Of a stretch of DNA of 34,707 nt, positions 1 to 7,400 are shown in pieces. The notes under the pieces were generated by a model. It saw only the letters and a list, made by a program, of their open reading frames with translations, was not told the origin of the DNA and did no database searches. The stretch's first letter is position 1. Every line of letters begins with the position of its first letter. The stretch covers positions 1 through 34,707 of the forward strand of contig JAEWCF010000045.1 of assembly GCA_023390775.1 (NCBI GenBank). Reading direction: 5' to 3'. Made by a program: the position numbers and the translations under genes. The stretch comes from Bacteroidota bacterium (lineage in GTDB: Bacteria > Bacteroidota > Bacteroidia > Flavobacteriales > Flavobacteriaceae).

Positions 1-183
1 GCGCTGATCGAGAACATCCAGCGCGATGACCTTTCGCCGGAAGCATTTGAAGGCATTGCCGAAAAGGAATTCAATTACCAGCGAATAAATAAATACGACC
101 CGACGCTTTGGAAGGACCACGCCTCGATCGAACCGATGGAGGAAATCAAGCGCTACAAGCTCGAAGACGCGGCAAATCCGTGA
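1..183 (+). CDS. C-terminal end of an unidentified protein (5' truncated)
   Basis: Frame 1 is open from the window edge to a TGA at 181-183, giving 60 residues rich in charged and aromatic amino acids, with a segment reading KYDPTLWKDH and a final stretch of Glu and Lys. I do not recognise the family. The stop codon directly abuts the stop of the convergent methyltransferase gene, with no base between them. The open frame, codon use like the neighbouring genes and tight tail-to-tail packing support it being real coding sequence, but the function cannot be judged from this fragment. Confidence 0.7.
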   Translation, partial: ALIENIQRDDLSPEAFEGIAEKEFNYQRINKYDPTLWKDHASIEPMEEIKRYKLEDAANP

Positions 184-891
184 TTACATCCTGAGGTAGA
201 AATCGCGCGTCAAAGCTGTATATTCCGAAGTATATTGGTGGCGGGCAACCTCGATCGCCAGTTCTTCAATTTCCGGTTTCGATGCGCTTCGGGAAAAAGC
301 CATCAGGCTTCGCTTGATTGCCGACGAGACATTGCCGCGGACCCGTGTGGCCTTTTCCAGAAACAAGTCGTGATAACTTGCAAGGCCGATGAATTTTTCT
401 TCCTCTTCAAACGGCAGGATCACGGCAAATTTTCCCCGATCGGATAAAAGAAGCCCGGCGGCCTCGGCCAATTGTTCAAGTGGCATTGCCGAAGCGAACC
501 TCGCACGGTCGCGCGCCTCGTTGCCCGAAGAAAATTCGGCCGAGTAAAATGGCGGGTTGGAAACGATTAGGTCGTACTCATCTTCGGGCTCGTCGATAAA
601 TTCGTCAAGGCCCGCGTGGAAGCAAAAGAGCCGGTCGCCCCACGGCGACTGCTCAAAATTTTCAACACACTCCTCATAAGCCGCCTCGTCGATCTCGAGC
701 GCGTCGATTTGCTGGGCACCACTGCGCTGCGCGATCATCAGAGCGATCAGGCCCGTTCCCGCGCCAATGTCCAGGACAGTTTGAGGATGGTGGTGGATTG
801 GGGCCCATGCGCCGAGGAGGACGCCGTCGGTACCCACTTTCATTGCCGATTTTTCCTGGCGGAGGCTGAAGGATTTGAAATTAAATTTCAT
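184..891 (-). CDS. trmN6: tRNA1(Val) (adenine(37)-N6)-methyltransferase
   Basis: The 235-residue protein is a class I SAM-dependent methyltransferase that methylates N6 of adenine 37 next to the anticodon of tRNA-Val. The N-terminus FSLRQEKSAMKVGTDGVLLG is characteristic of the TrmN6/YfiC family. Motif I (LDIGAGTGLIALMIA) begins near residue 40, and the catalytic NPPFY (N6-amino methyltransferase NPPY-type motif) is near residue 112. Length is normal for the family. The ATG at 889-891 lies only four bases after a TACTTTTA box that has a TTG 19 bases further upstream, so the mRNA may have almost no leader. The gene is convergent with the truncated gene at the window edge, and its promoter reaches into the start of a mosaic repeat. 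Family assignment is firm; the exact tRNA target is by homology. Confidence 0.93.
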   Translation of the reverse strand: MKFNFKSFSLRQEKSAMKVGTDGVLLGAWAPIHHHPQTVLDIGAGTGLIALMIAQRSGAQQIDALEIDEAAYEECVENFEQSPWGDRLFCFHAGLDEFIDEPEDEYDLIVSNPPFYSAEFSSGNEARDRARFASAMPLEQLAEAAGLLLSDRGKFAVILPFEEEEKFIGLASYHDLFLEKATRVRGNVSSAIKRSLMAFSRSASKPEIEELAIEVARHQYTSEYTALTRDFYLRM

Positions 892-895
892 TTTG

Positions 896-925
896 TAAAA
901 GTAGGGGTTATTGGCGTGCGGCCAA
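896..925 (-). promoter_or_regulatory. Promoter of trmN6
   Basis: On the minus strand a TTG (923-925) is followed after 19 bases by TACTTTTA (896-903), one mismatch from the Bacteroidetes TAnnTTTG box. The start codon follows four bases later. The spacing equals that of the tRNA-Asp promoter in this window. Confidence 0.55.
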
Positions 926-1216
926 GGCGCTGTTGCACCTGCGGTGCTGGTTTTTGCAGCATCTGCGATGCTGAATGCCTACCGGCGGTTTACTTTTGGC
1001 TGGCGCACCAAACCGACGAAGGAGGTTCACCGAACACCGCTAACAAATAAACAAGCGGTGAGGTAAAAGTAACAAAAGTGCGCTGGCGGCGGCGTGTATC
1101 CGGATGGAATCTTTCGATTAGTATATTGAAGGAAATGGATGTTTTGGAAGCGACCGCGTGCCGATGATAAATATTCATCAAAGGACGGATTAGGAATTTA
1201 ACCTCCGCCGTCACGC
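905..1216 (+). repeat. Mosaic intergenic repeat, copy A
   Basis: Non-coding. It holds a chain of hairpins also found in copies B to E: CACC-TGC-GGTG near 936-946, CAGCATC-TGC-GATGCTG at 957-973, ACCGGCGGT at 981-989, and a TACTTTTGG/CCAAAAGTA hairpin beginning at 991 whose 3' arm is interrupted by a 52-bp insert (1013-1064). From about 1095 to 1205 it carries a block that also occurs in copy C, in the opposite orientation. It ends with CACGCGGCCGCT (1210-1216 region), a boundary also seen in copies C and D. No gene is visible. Confidence 0.75.
1013..1064 (+). mobile_element. 52-bp GGAGG...AGGTA element inserted in a repeat hairpin
   Basis: Copy D has CCAAAAGTA as the 3' arm of its hairpin at 25103-25111; here the arm reads CCAAA, then 52 foreign bases, then AAAAGTA, with a few A bases duplicated. 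The insert contains GGAGG at 1021-1025, a 7-bp inverted repeat CACCGCT (1035-1041) / AGCGGTG (1054-1060), and AGGTA at 1061-1065. The same GGAGG-hairpin-AGGTA layout occurs at 22414 and 25670. It looks like a short non-autonomous mobile sequence, possibly REP-like; the mechanism is inferred. Confidence 0.55.
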
Positions 1217-1234
1217 GGCCGCTCCCATTCAAAA

Positions 1235-1261
1235 TTCAAAATTCAAAATTCAAAATATTCG
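1235..1261. repeat. Short tandem A/T-rich repeat (AAAATTC units)
   Basis: Four consecutive copies of an eight-base unit based on AAAATTC lie between mosaic copies A and B. This kind of short AT-rich tandem is also seen at 19434-19460 (TTTTCAAA units). No coding potential is visible. Confidence 0.6.
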
Positions 1262-1640
1262 GGAATGCAGCTCCGCGGCTTGTGGGTTCCTGCGTGAAAA
1301 ATCAAAGGCGATCGCGTCTAAAAATCGGCGCTGTCTGAGCACCGGCGACAGCCGTGCGAGTTTTGGAATTTAGCGCAGGCAACGCAGATTTTTAGAGGTC
1401 GTTGCCGGCCGTAGCGCACTTTTGGTACTTTTGGTGCGCTAGCCAAAAGTACATCGCCGATAGGCAATCGCCGAAGGCAATTATTTGTGCGGCGCCGCAG
1501 GCGCCGGCATACTTCCGTCGGAAGACACAATATACTTTCGGCCCCGCACAGCGTGAGCGGTTGAGGCGGCATCCTTTTGTGAGCAAGCGAACAAAAGATA
1601 TAGCCGAAGACGCGACGGCGCCGCATTTATAATTTAAAAT
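1262..1640 (-). repeat. Mosaic intergenic repeat, copy B (inverted relative to A, C, D)
   Basis: Non-coding. Read on the minus strand it matches copies C and D module by module: the TTTTGT/ACAAAA hairpin (1575-1596), a GCGTGAGCGG region, a GGCGCC palindrome near 1490-1505, GCC-GAA-GGC at 1470-1478, ATCGCCGAT at 1453-1461, TACTTTTGG/CCAAAAGTA (1426-1434, 1443-1451), then a segment ending in GATTTTTCACGC on the minus strand. It faces copy A, so A and B form an inverted pair between trmN6 and rimM. No gene is visible in 892-1675. Confidence 0.8.
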
Positions 1641-1675
1641 TTATAATTTGTAATTCGAAGAGGCGGCGTCACGCC

Positions 1676-2197
1676 CTACAGATACATCTCGATAAGCCCT
1701 TCGGGCAAATCCATGACCACGCGCTTGTTTTTGCGGTCGATCTCGACCAGGAATTGGTCAATCATGGGGATGAGGATCTCGGTGTGGCCTTTGAGGACCT
1801 CGAAAAGCGGTTGCGCGGTGGAATCGTTGATGGACTGGATCACGCCCACGTTGCCCAGGCGTTTGTCATGGACCTCGAAACCAATCACCTCGTGGTAGTA
1901 GAATTTGTTGCCCTCGAGTTTGGGCAGCGCCGAAAGCGGCAGGTAGAGCGCACAGCCGAGGATTTCGTCGGCGGCGGCTTCAGTATCGACGTCCTCGAAC
2001 TTGATCCGGAGGAAATCCTTGTGGAGCGAACAATGCTCAATAAAAAATGGAACCAGATGGTTGCCGGTCTCGACAAACACTGATTCCATCTCTTCATAAA
2101 GCTCGGGCTCGTCGGTATCGAGATACGCCAGGACTTCGCCCTTAAAGCTGAATTTCTTGGCGATCTTGCCCAGGTAGAAACACTCCTTCTTGGTCAT
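1676..2197 (-). CDS. rimM: Ribosome maturation factor RimM
   Basis: RimM assists late assembly of the 30S ribosomal subunit, binding S19 near the head domain. The protein begins TKKECFYLGKIAKKFSFKGE, the usual RimM N-terminal beta-barrel start with the GxIxKxFxxKGE pattern, and the second half (from about residue 95) contains the PRC-barrel-like domain with YYHEVIGFEV and ILIPMIDQFL. I chose the ATG at 2195-2197, giving 173 residues; a TTG nine bases upstream would add only three residues. The gene lies 12 bases downstream of rpsP on the same strand, the standard rpsP-rimM order, so the two are surely co-transcribed from the promoter at 2859-2866. Confidence 0.95.
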   Translation of the reverse strand: MTKKECFYLGKIAKKFSFKGEVLAYLDTDEPELYEEMESVFVETGNHLVPFFIEHCSLHKDFLRIKFEDVDTEAAADEILGCALYLPLSALPKLEGNKFYYHEVIGFEVHDKRLGNVGVIQSINDSTAQPLFEVLKGHTEILIPMIDQFLVEIDRKNKRVVMDLPEGLIEMYL

Positions 2198-2209
2198 GAT
2201 CGCCAAATA

Positions 2210-2809
2210 TTATGCCTGCTCCTCGCCTTCCTGTGCAGGGGCTTCGGCTACAGCCTCGTCAGTTGACTCGGCTACGGGAGCGTCGGCAGACTCGTCGGCG
2301 GCGGCTTCGGCCACTTCAGCCTCTTCAGATGCAGTCTGGGCTGCGATCAGGTCGGCCTCGGCTTGCTTGGCAGCGGCGATACGGTCTTCGTTCACTTTTT
2401 TCTCGGCGGCAAGCGCTTGCTTTTTAGCCTCTTCTTTTGAAGTGCTCAAACCTTGCTTCTTGGCGTCGACCTTGGCGTTTTTCTCCTCGATCCACTTGTT
2501 GAGTTTCTCGTCGGCCTGCTCCTGGGTCAGGGCGCCTTTCTTAACGCCTCCGTCAAGGTGGTGCTTCAGCAATACTCCCTTGTACGACAGGATCGCACGG
2601 GCGGTGTCGGTTGGCTGTGCACCATTGTGCAGCCATTGAACGGCGCTGTCAAGGTTGATCTCGATAGTCGCGGGATTCGTGTTTGGATTGTAAACACCCA
2701 GTTTCTCGAGGTATTTACCGTCCCTTTTTGAGCGGGCATCTGCCGCTACAACCCAGTAAAAAGGCTTCCCTTTTTTACCATGTCTTTGCAATCTAATTTT
2801 TACTGGCAT
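2210..2809 (-). CDS. rpsP: 30S ribosomal protein bS16 with long C-terminal tail
   Basis: Structural protein of the small ribosomal subunit. Residues 1-80 are a clear S16 domain (MPVKIRLQRHGKKGKPFYWV, then YNPNTNP and the TDTARAILSYKG segment). Bacterial S16 is usually 80-90 residues; here it is 199. The extra 115 or so residues start as a lysine-rich helix and become a low-complexity tail of Ala, Glu and Asp, ending EEQA. Extended S16 tails are known in Flavobacteriia, so the length is expected for the clade, not a fusion to another domain. It is first in the rpsP-rimM operon and has a strong TATATTTG promoter with a C-rich stretch after it. Confidence 0.96.
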   Translation of the reverse strand: MPVKIRLQRHGKKGKPFYWVVAADARSKRDGKYLEKLGVYNPNTNPATIEINLDSAVQWLHNGAQPTDTARAILSYKGVLLKHHLDGGVKKGALTQEQADEKLNKWIEEKNAKVDAKKQGLSTSKEEAKKQALAAEKKVNEDRIAAAKQAEADLIAAQTASEEAEVAEAAADESADAPVAESTDEAVAEAPAQEGEEQA

Positions 2810-2858
2810 AATCGAATGATTAAATTTTGAGGTACTCGACCTCTGTTAATTGAGGGCG

Positions 2859-2866
2859 CAAATATA
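2859..2866 (-). promoter_or_regulatory. -7 box of the rpsP-rimM operon
   Basis: TATATTTG on the minus strand, an exact TAnnTTTG match, followed by GCGCCCTC. The start codon of rpsP is about 50 bases downstream. The C-rich sequence after the box resembles that of the tRNA and prs promoters in this window. Confidence 0.7.
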
Positions 2867-3250
2867 CAATTAATAATGAATAATTAATAATGAATAATTT
2901 AGTTTTGAGTTGTCAGTCGTCAGTCGTCAGTATCTCTAGCCGGGTGCTTATCGGTAGAAACCCGAAGCTTTCTAACTTAAAACCTGATGACTTTGGGATT
3001 TTTTGACTTCATGACCTTAGGACCCTATGTCCTTATGACTTTAAGACCTTATGACCTTATGACTTTATGACTTTAGGACCCTATGTCCTTATGACTTTAT
3101 GACCAAACTTTACAACTTGCCAACTTTATAACTTCATTCGACATTTGACATTTACTTCGCTATCGCTCCGTACAGTTCGCCCTGCGGGCTCGGGTCGACA
3201 TTCGACATTTGTCATTCGACATTTGTCATTTGTCATTCGTCATTCATCAA
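2867..3250. repeat. Low-complexity intergenic region with several short tandem repeats
   Basis: No gene is visible. The region holds AATAATGAATAATT-type repeats (2870-2900), CAGTCGT repeats (2910-2930), many variants of ATGACTTTATGACC and GGACCCTATGTCC (3000-3110), and CATTTGTCATTCGACA-type repeats (3195-3245). Inside it, 3156-3198 is a dispersed hairpin element listed separately. Such degenerate tandem repeats recur at 34673-34707. Confidence 0.6.
3156..3198 (+). repeat. Dispersed hairpin element, family H2 copy 1
   Basis: TTCGCTATCGCTCC, then a GTTC, a hairpin GCCC-TGC-GGGC (3179-3189), then TCGGGTCG. The flanks recur near 8953 (minus strand), 19387, 21873 and 24114, while the hairpin arms differ between copies. 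Confidence 0.65.
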
Positions 3251-3256
3251 TTTTTA

Positions 3257-3264
3257 TATTTTTG
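3257..3264 (+). promoter_or_regulatory. -7 box of the lipoprotein gene
   Basis: TATTTTTG, an exact TAnnTTTG match, 19 bases before the ATG at 3284. No well-spaced -33 TTTG is visible. Confidence 0.55.
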
Positions 3265-3283
3265 TAGGGTTAAAATATTAATT

Positions 3284-3763
3284 ATGAAAAAGATTGCCTC
3301 ATTTCTTTTTATCGCATTCGCGCTGGCATCCTGCAGTCAGGACATCAGCAGGCCCAATCCTGCGCTCCAGGGTTGGAAGGACGACGTGTTCTGGCGGGCG
3401 ATAGATGCCAAAGCCACGCTATCGACAAACGGATCCTTAATCATCACGGGCCTGACCCAGAACGAAACCCTTACCCTGCAGACCCAGAGCACGGCCGAAG
3501 GCGTCTACGTATTGGGAGTGAGCGAAAACCGCAAAGCGAGTTACCTCTATGAACAAGACGGCGAATCGCTGTTCTATACCACCGGGACCGGTATCGGCGA
3601 TGGCGAGATCAAGATTGAAGAATACGACACAGAGAACAAGACCGTGACCGGGACCTTCAGGTTCAATGCCGTCAATGTCGACGAAAATCCGCTTGGAGGG
3701 GAAATCCTCAATTACCAATATGGCAGGTTTTACAAGCTCCCCGTCGTTCCCGAACTGTTTTAA
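3284..3763 (+). CDS. Small lipoprotein, DUF6252-like
   Basis: A 159-residue protein with a lipoprotein signal peptide: MKKIASFLFIAFALASC, in which LASC is the lipobox and Cys17 the predicted lipidated residue. The mature part (DISRPNPALQGWKDDVFWRA onward) looks like a small beta-rich domain; repeated short strands end in a FRFNAVNV...LGGEILNYQYGRFYKL segment. This pattern resembles Bacteroidetes lipoproteins annotated DUF6252, whose role is unknown. The ATG at 3284 was chosen because it places the signal peptide directly at the N-terminus; an upstream ATG in frame at 3209 lies in repeat sequence. The gene is monocistronic, with its own promoter box and a strong terminator immediately after the stop. 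Confidence 0.8.
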   Translation: MKKIASFLFIAFALASCSQDISRPNPALQGWKDDVFWRAIDAKATLSTNGSLIITGLTQNETLTLQTQSTAEGVYVLGVSENRKASYLYEQDGESLFYTTGTGIGDGEIKIEEYDTENKTVTGTFRFNAVNVDENPLGGEILNYQYGRFYKLPVVPELF

Positions 3764-3766
3764 TGA

Positions 3767-3787
3767 GCCGCCTCAGGGCGGTTTTTT
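3767..3787 (+). terminator. Rho-independent terminator after the lipoprotein gene
   Basis: Perfect stem CCGCC/GGCGG (3768-3772, 3777-3781) with a four-base loop, followed by six T. It starts four bases after the stop codon. Confidence 0.85.
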
Positions 3788-3885
3788 ATTTCGTGCTGAC
3801 ACACAGGAAATTGGCTTTTAAAAATTTATAACACCTTTATTTGTCATTAAATGAATTATTTGGCCCGTCGTCTGAAATTAAAGGT

Positions 3886-3893
3886 TATATTTG
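3886..3893 (+). promoter_or_regulatory. -7 box of the RRM gene
   Basis: TATATTTG, an exact TAnnTTTG match, 21 bases before the ATG. A TTTG at 3859-3862 is the only -33 candidate, but its spacing of 23 is longer than usual. Confidence 0.6.
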
Positions 3894-3914
3894 TTACAAT
3901 CTAAATTACTTGTT

Positions 3915-4310
3915 ATGAATATTTTCGTTGGAAGCCTTCCGTTCAGTCTTGGGGAAGCAGATTTAAGAGAGTCATTTGAAGCTTACGGGGAAGTTGATTC
4001 CGTTAAGATCATTATGGACAAGATTACCGGAAGAAGCAAAGGATTCGGCTTTGTGGAAATGCCGAATGACGACGAAGCACAAAAAGCGATCAATGAACTG
4101 AACGGCGCAACCGTACAGGGCCGTGCAATTGTTGTAAACAAATCGGAGCCGCGTCCCGAGGGAGAGCGTCGCAGTGGAGGTTTCAACCGTGATTCACGCG
4201 GTGGAGGCGGCTATGGCGGCGGATACGGTGGCGGCGGTGGCCGTGATTCACGCGGTGGCGGAGGCTACGGCGGTGGTTACGGCGGCGGCGGAAACCGTGG
4301 CGGTTACTAA
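3915..4310 (+). CDS. Glycine-rich RRM RNA-binding protein
   Basis: A 131-residue single-RRM protein. RNP2 is IFVGSL at residues 3-8 and RNP1 is KGFGFVEM near residues 38-45, both with the aromatic residues that stack on RNA. After the RRM (about residues 1-78) there is an Arg/Gly-rich tail with two near-identical segments, each DSRGGGGYGGGYGGGGG-like, ending NRGGY. This architecture matches the small RNA-binding proteins of cyanobacteria and Bacteroidetes that are often cold-induced and act as RNA chaperones. The ATG at 3915 is chosen since RNP2 should be near the N-terminus. The two Gly-rich segments are direct repeats at DNA level (about 4193-4240 and 4241-4290). It has its own promoter box and terminator. 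Confidence 0.92.
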   Translation: MNIFVGSLPFSLGEADLRESFEAYGEVDSVKIIMDKITGRSKGFGFVEMPNDDEAQKAINELNGATVQGRAIVVNKSEPRPEGERRSGGFNRDSRGGGGYGGGYGGGGGRDSRGGGGYGGGYGGGGNRGGY

Positions 4311-4334
4311 TCCGAATACCATATTTTCAAAGAA

Positions 4335-4358
4335 GCCATCCAAACGGGTGGCTTTTTT
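4335..4358 (+). terminator. Terminator after the RRM gene
   Basis: GCCATCC/GGGTGGC stem with AAAC loop, followed by six T. Confidence 0.85.
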
Positions 4359-4398
4359 ATTGTTGATAACTTGAGCGCATGATTAAGGTCGAAACCGC

Positions 4399-4406
4399 TA
4401 TTTTTG
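4399..4406 (+). promoter_or_regulatory. -7 box upstream of dnaE
   Basis: TATTTTTG, an exact TAnnTTTG match, 52 bases before the dnaE ATG. No correctly spaced -33 element is visible. Confidence 0.5.
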
Positions 4407-4458
4407 AATCATCGGTGACCGCTGCCGGAAATACCACGCAACGACTTAATTATCAGTC

Positions 4459-7400
4459 ATGTACTTAATTTTCGACACAGAGACCACAGGACTTCCCAAG
4501 CGGTACGACGCTCCCATTTCGGACAGTGCGAACTGGCCCCGATGCGTGCAGCTCGCGTGGCAATTGCACGATGAGAACGGGAACCTCCTGGAGCATTTCG
4601 ACTGCCTTGTAAAACCGGAAGGATTCAATATCCCGTACGATTCCGAACGCGTTCACGGCATTTCCACCGAACTTGCCCTTCGCGACGGGATTCCGCTGGC
4701 AGAATCGCTGTCAAAGTTTAAGGACGCCATGGCCCGCGCCCAGTATTTGGTCGGGCAGAACGTGGGGTTTGACATCAATATCCTCGGTGCCGAATTCTAC
4801 CGTCTCGGAATCGAATCCGAGATCACCTCGATGCCTGTGCTGGACACCTGTACCGAATGCACGGCCGATATCCTGAAACTCCCCGGAGGCCGTGGTGGTA
4901 AGTTCAAGCTCCCCACGCTTACCGAACTTCATCAATACCTCTTCGGGCAACCTTTCTCTGAGGCGCACAACGCTTCGGCCGACGTCGAGGCAACGGCAAG
5001 ATGTTTCCTCGAACTTCTGCGCAGGCAGGCCTTCACGAAGGAAGAGCTCGACCTCCCGCAGGATTATTATGACCGGTACAACCTCGAGAATCCGGCCCCG
5101 ATCCAGCTTATCGGGCTCAAACATATCAACCTGCGCGCGGCTTCGGAGGCATTGCGGCAGTCGCTAAAAACCGATGTCGACCAACCTGTATCGGCGCCGG
5201 CGGGTTCGCTTGAGGGCGCGCCGTTCGCGCATCTGCACAATCACACGCAGTTTTCGGTCTTGCAGTCCACCATCAGCGTACCTGCGCTCGTCAAAGCCGC
5301 GGTGAAGCACAAGATGCCGGCCGTTGCCATGACCGACCACGCCAACCTTATGGGAGCCTTTCACTTTGTCAAAGAGGTGACCAGCCACAATAAATCGGCG
5401 GAGGCCAAAAACAAAGCCCTGGTCGAAGCCGGCGAATCGCCCAGCGAAACCGTCCTTAAAGCTATAGTGGGTTGCGAATTCTACGTTTGCGACGACCACC
5501 GTGACAAGACCCGCAAGGACAACGGTTACCAGATCGTGTTCCTGGCCAAGAACAAGCGCGGGTACCATAACCTCGCGAAAATGTCGTCGATTGCCTACAC
5601 GGACGGATTTTATTACGTTCCCCGCATCGACCGGAGCGTCGTGCAACAATACAAGGAGGACCTGATCGTGCTTTCGGGTAACCTGGGCGGCGAGATCCCC
5701 AACAAGATCCTGAATATGGGAGAGCACCAGGCCGAGGAAGCGCTCCATTGGTGGAAAGCCGAATTTGGGGACGACTTCTACATCGAGGTCATGCGCCACG
5801 GGCAGGAGGACGAGGACCGGGTCAACGAATCACTGGTCCCGATGGCACGCCGGAATGGGGTGAAAATCATCGCGACCAACAACATTTTCTACATCGACAA
5901 GGAGGACGCCAATGCGCACGACATCCTGCTTTGCGTGCGCGACGGCGAGAAACAGGCTACGCCGATCGGGCGCGGCCGCGGCTACCGCTACGGGCTTCCC
6001 AACCAGGAATATTACTTCAAGGACGCCGATTCGATGAAATCGCTGTTTGCGAACCTTCCCGAAGCGATCCTTTCCATCGGCGAGGTGATCGATAAGATCG
6101 AGCCTTACGAGCTCTCGCGAGGCGTGCTGCTTCCCAAATTCGACATTCCCGAAGAATTTGTCGTGGCCGAAGATGCCGACGGCGGAAAACGCGGCGAGAA
6201 CAAATACCTGCGGCACCTCACCTATGAAGGCGCGAGAAAGCGCTATCCGGAACTCATCGCCCAGACCGATGCGGAACGGATAAAAGAAATTACCGAACGC
6301 ATCGATTTTGAATTGCTCACAATCGAAAACTCGGGGTATCCGGGATACTTTCTGATCGTACAGGACTTTATTGCGGCGGCACGTGAAATGGGCGTCTCGG
6401 TCGGGCCCGGAAGGGGTTCGGCGGCGGGATCGGTGGTCGCCTACTGCCTCGGCATTACCAATATCGACCCGCTTGAATACAACCTGCTCTTTGAGCGTTT
6501 CCTGAATCCCGACAGGGTTTCGCTTCCCGATATCGACATCGACTTTGACGACGAGGGACGCGGATCGGTCATGGATTACGTGATCAAAAAATACGGCTCC
6601 AAGCAAGTCGCACAGATCATTACCTATGGAACGATGGCGGCCAAATCGTCCATCAAGGACACGGCGCGCGTGCTCGACCTTCCGCTTTTCGAAGCCGAGA
6701 AAATTTCCAAGCTAATCCCCAACACGATGAGCCTGGCGAAAATCTTCAGCCTCGACAGGGACAAATTAAAGGCCGCGCTTCGTCAGGAGGATTTTGACCG
6801 GGTTCGCGAACTCATCAGTTTGGCCGAGGAAAACGACCTAGGCGCCACGACCATCAGGCAGGCCAAAGTACTGGAAGGAACGCTTCGGAATACGGGAATC
6901 CACGCTTGCGGTGTAATCATCACTCCGGACGATATCACCAACTTCGTCCCGGTCGCGACGGCAAAGGATTCCGATTTATTTGTGACCCAGTTTGACAACT
7001 CGGTAGTGGAAAGTGCGGGGCTGTTAAAAATGGACTTCCTCGGCCTCAAGACCCTGACACTGATCAAGGACACGGTCAAACTCGTAAAATACCGCACCGG
7101 CAAACAACTGGATCCGGACAAATTTCCCATCGACGATTTAAAGACCTACGAACTGTTCCAGCGAGGCGAAACGGTCGGGATTTTCCAGTACGAGAGTCCC
7201 GGTATGCAGAAGTATATGAAGGAACTCAAGCCCACGGTGTTTGGCGACCTGATTGCGATGAACGCGCTTTACCGTCCGGGGCCCATTGCCTACATTCCCA
7301 GCTTCATCAAACGCAAAAACGGCGAGGAGGAGATCACCTATGACCTGCCGGCATGCGAGGAATTGCTGAAGGACACCTACGGAATCACGGTGTACCAGGA

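Noticed and set aside
1318..1632. Overlapping open frames on both strands in copy B
   Set aside because: Same repeat family as above; the frame is not preserved in other copies.
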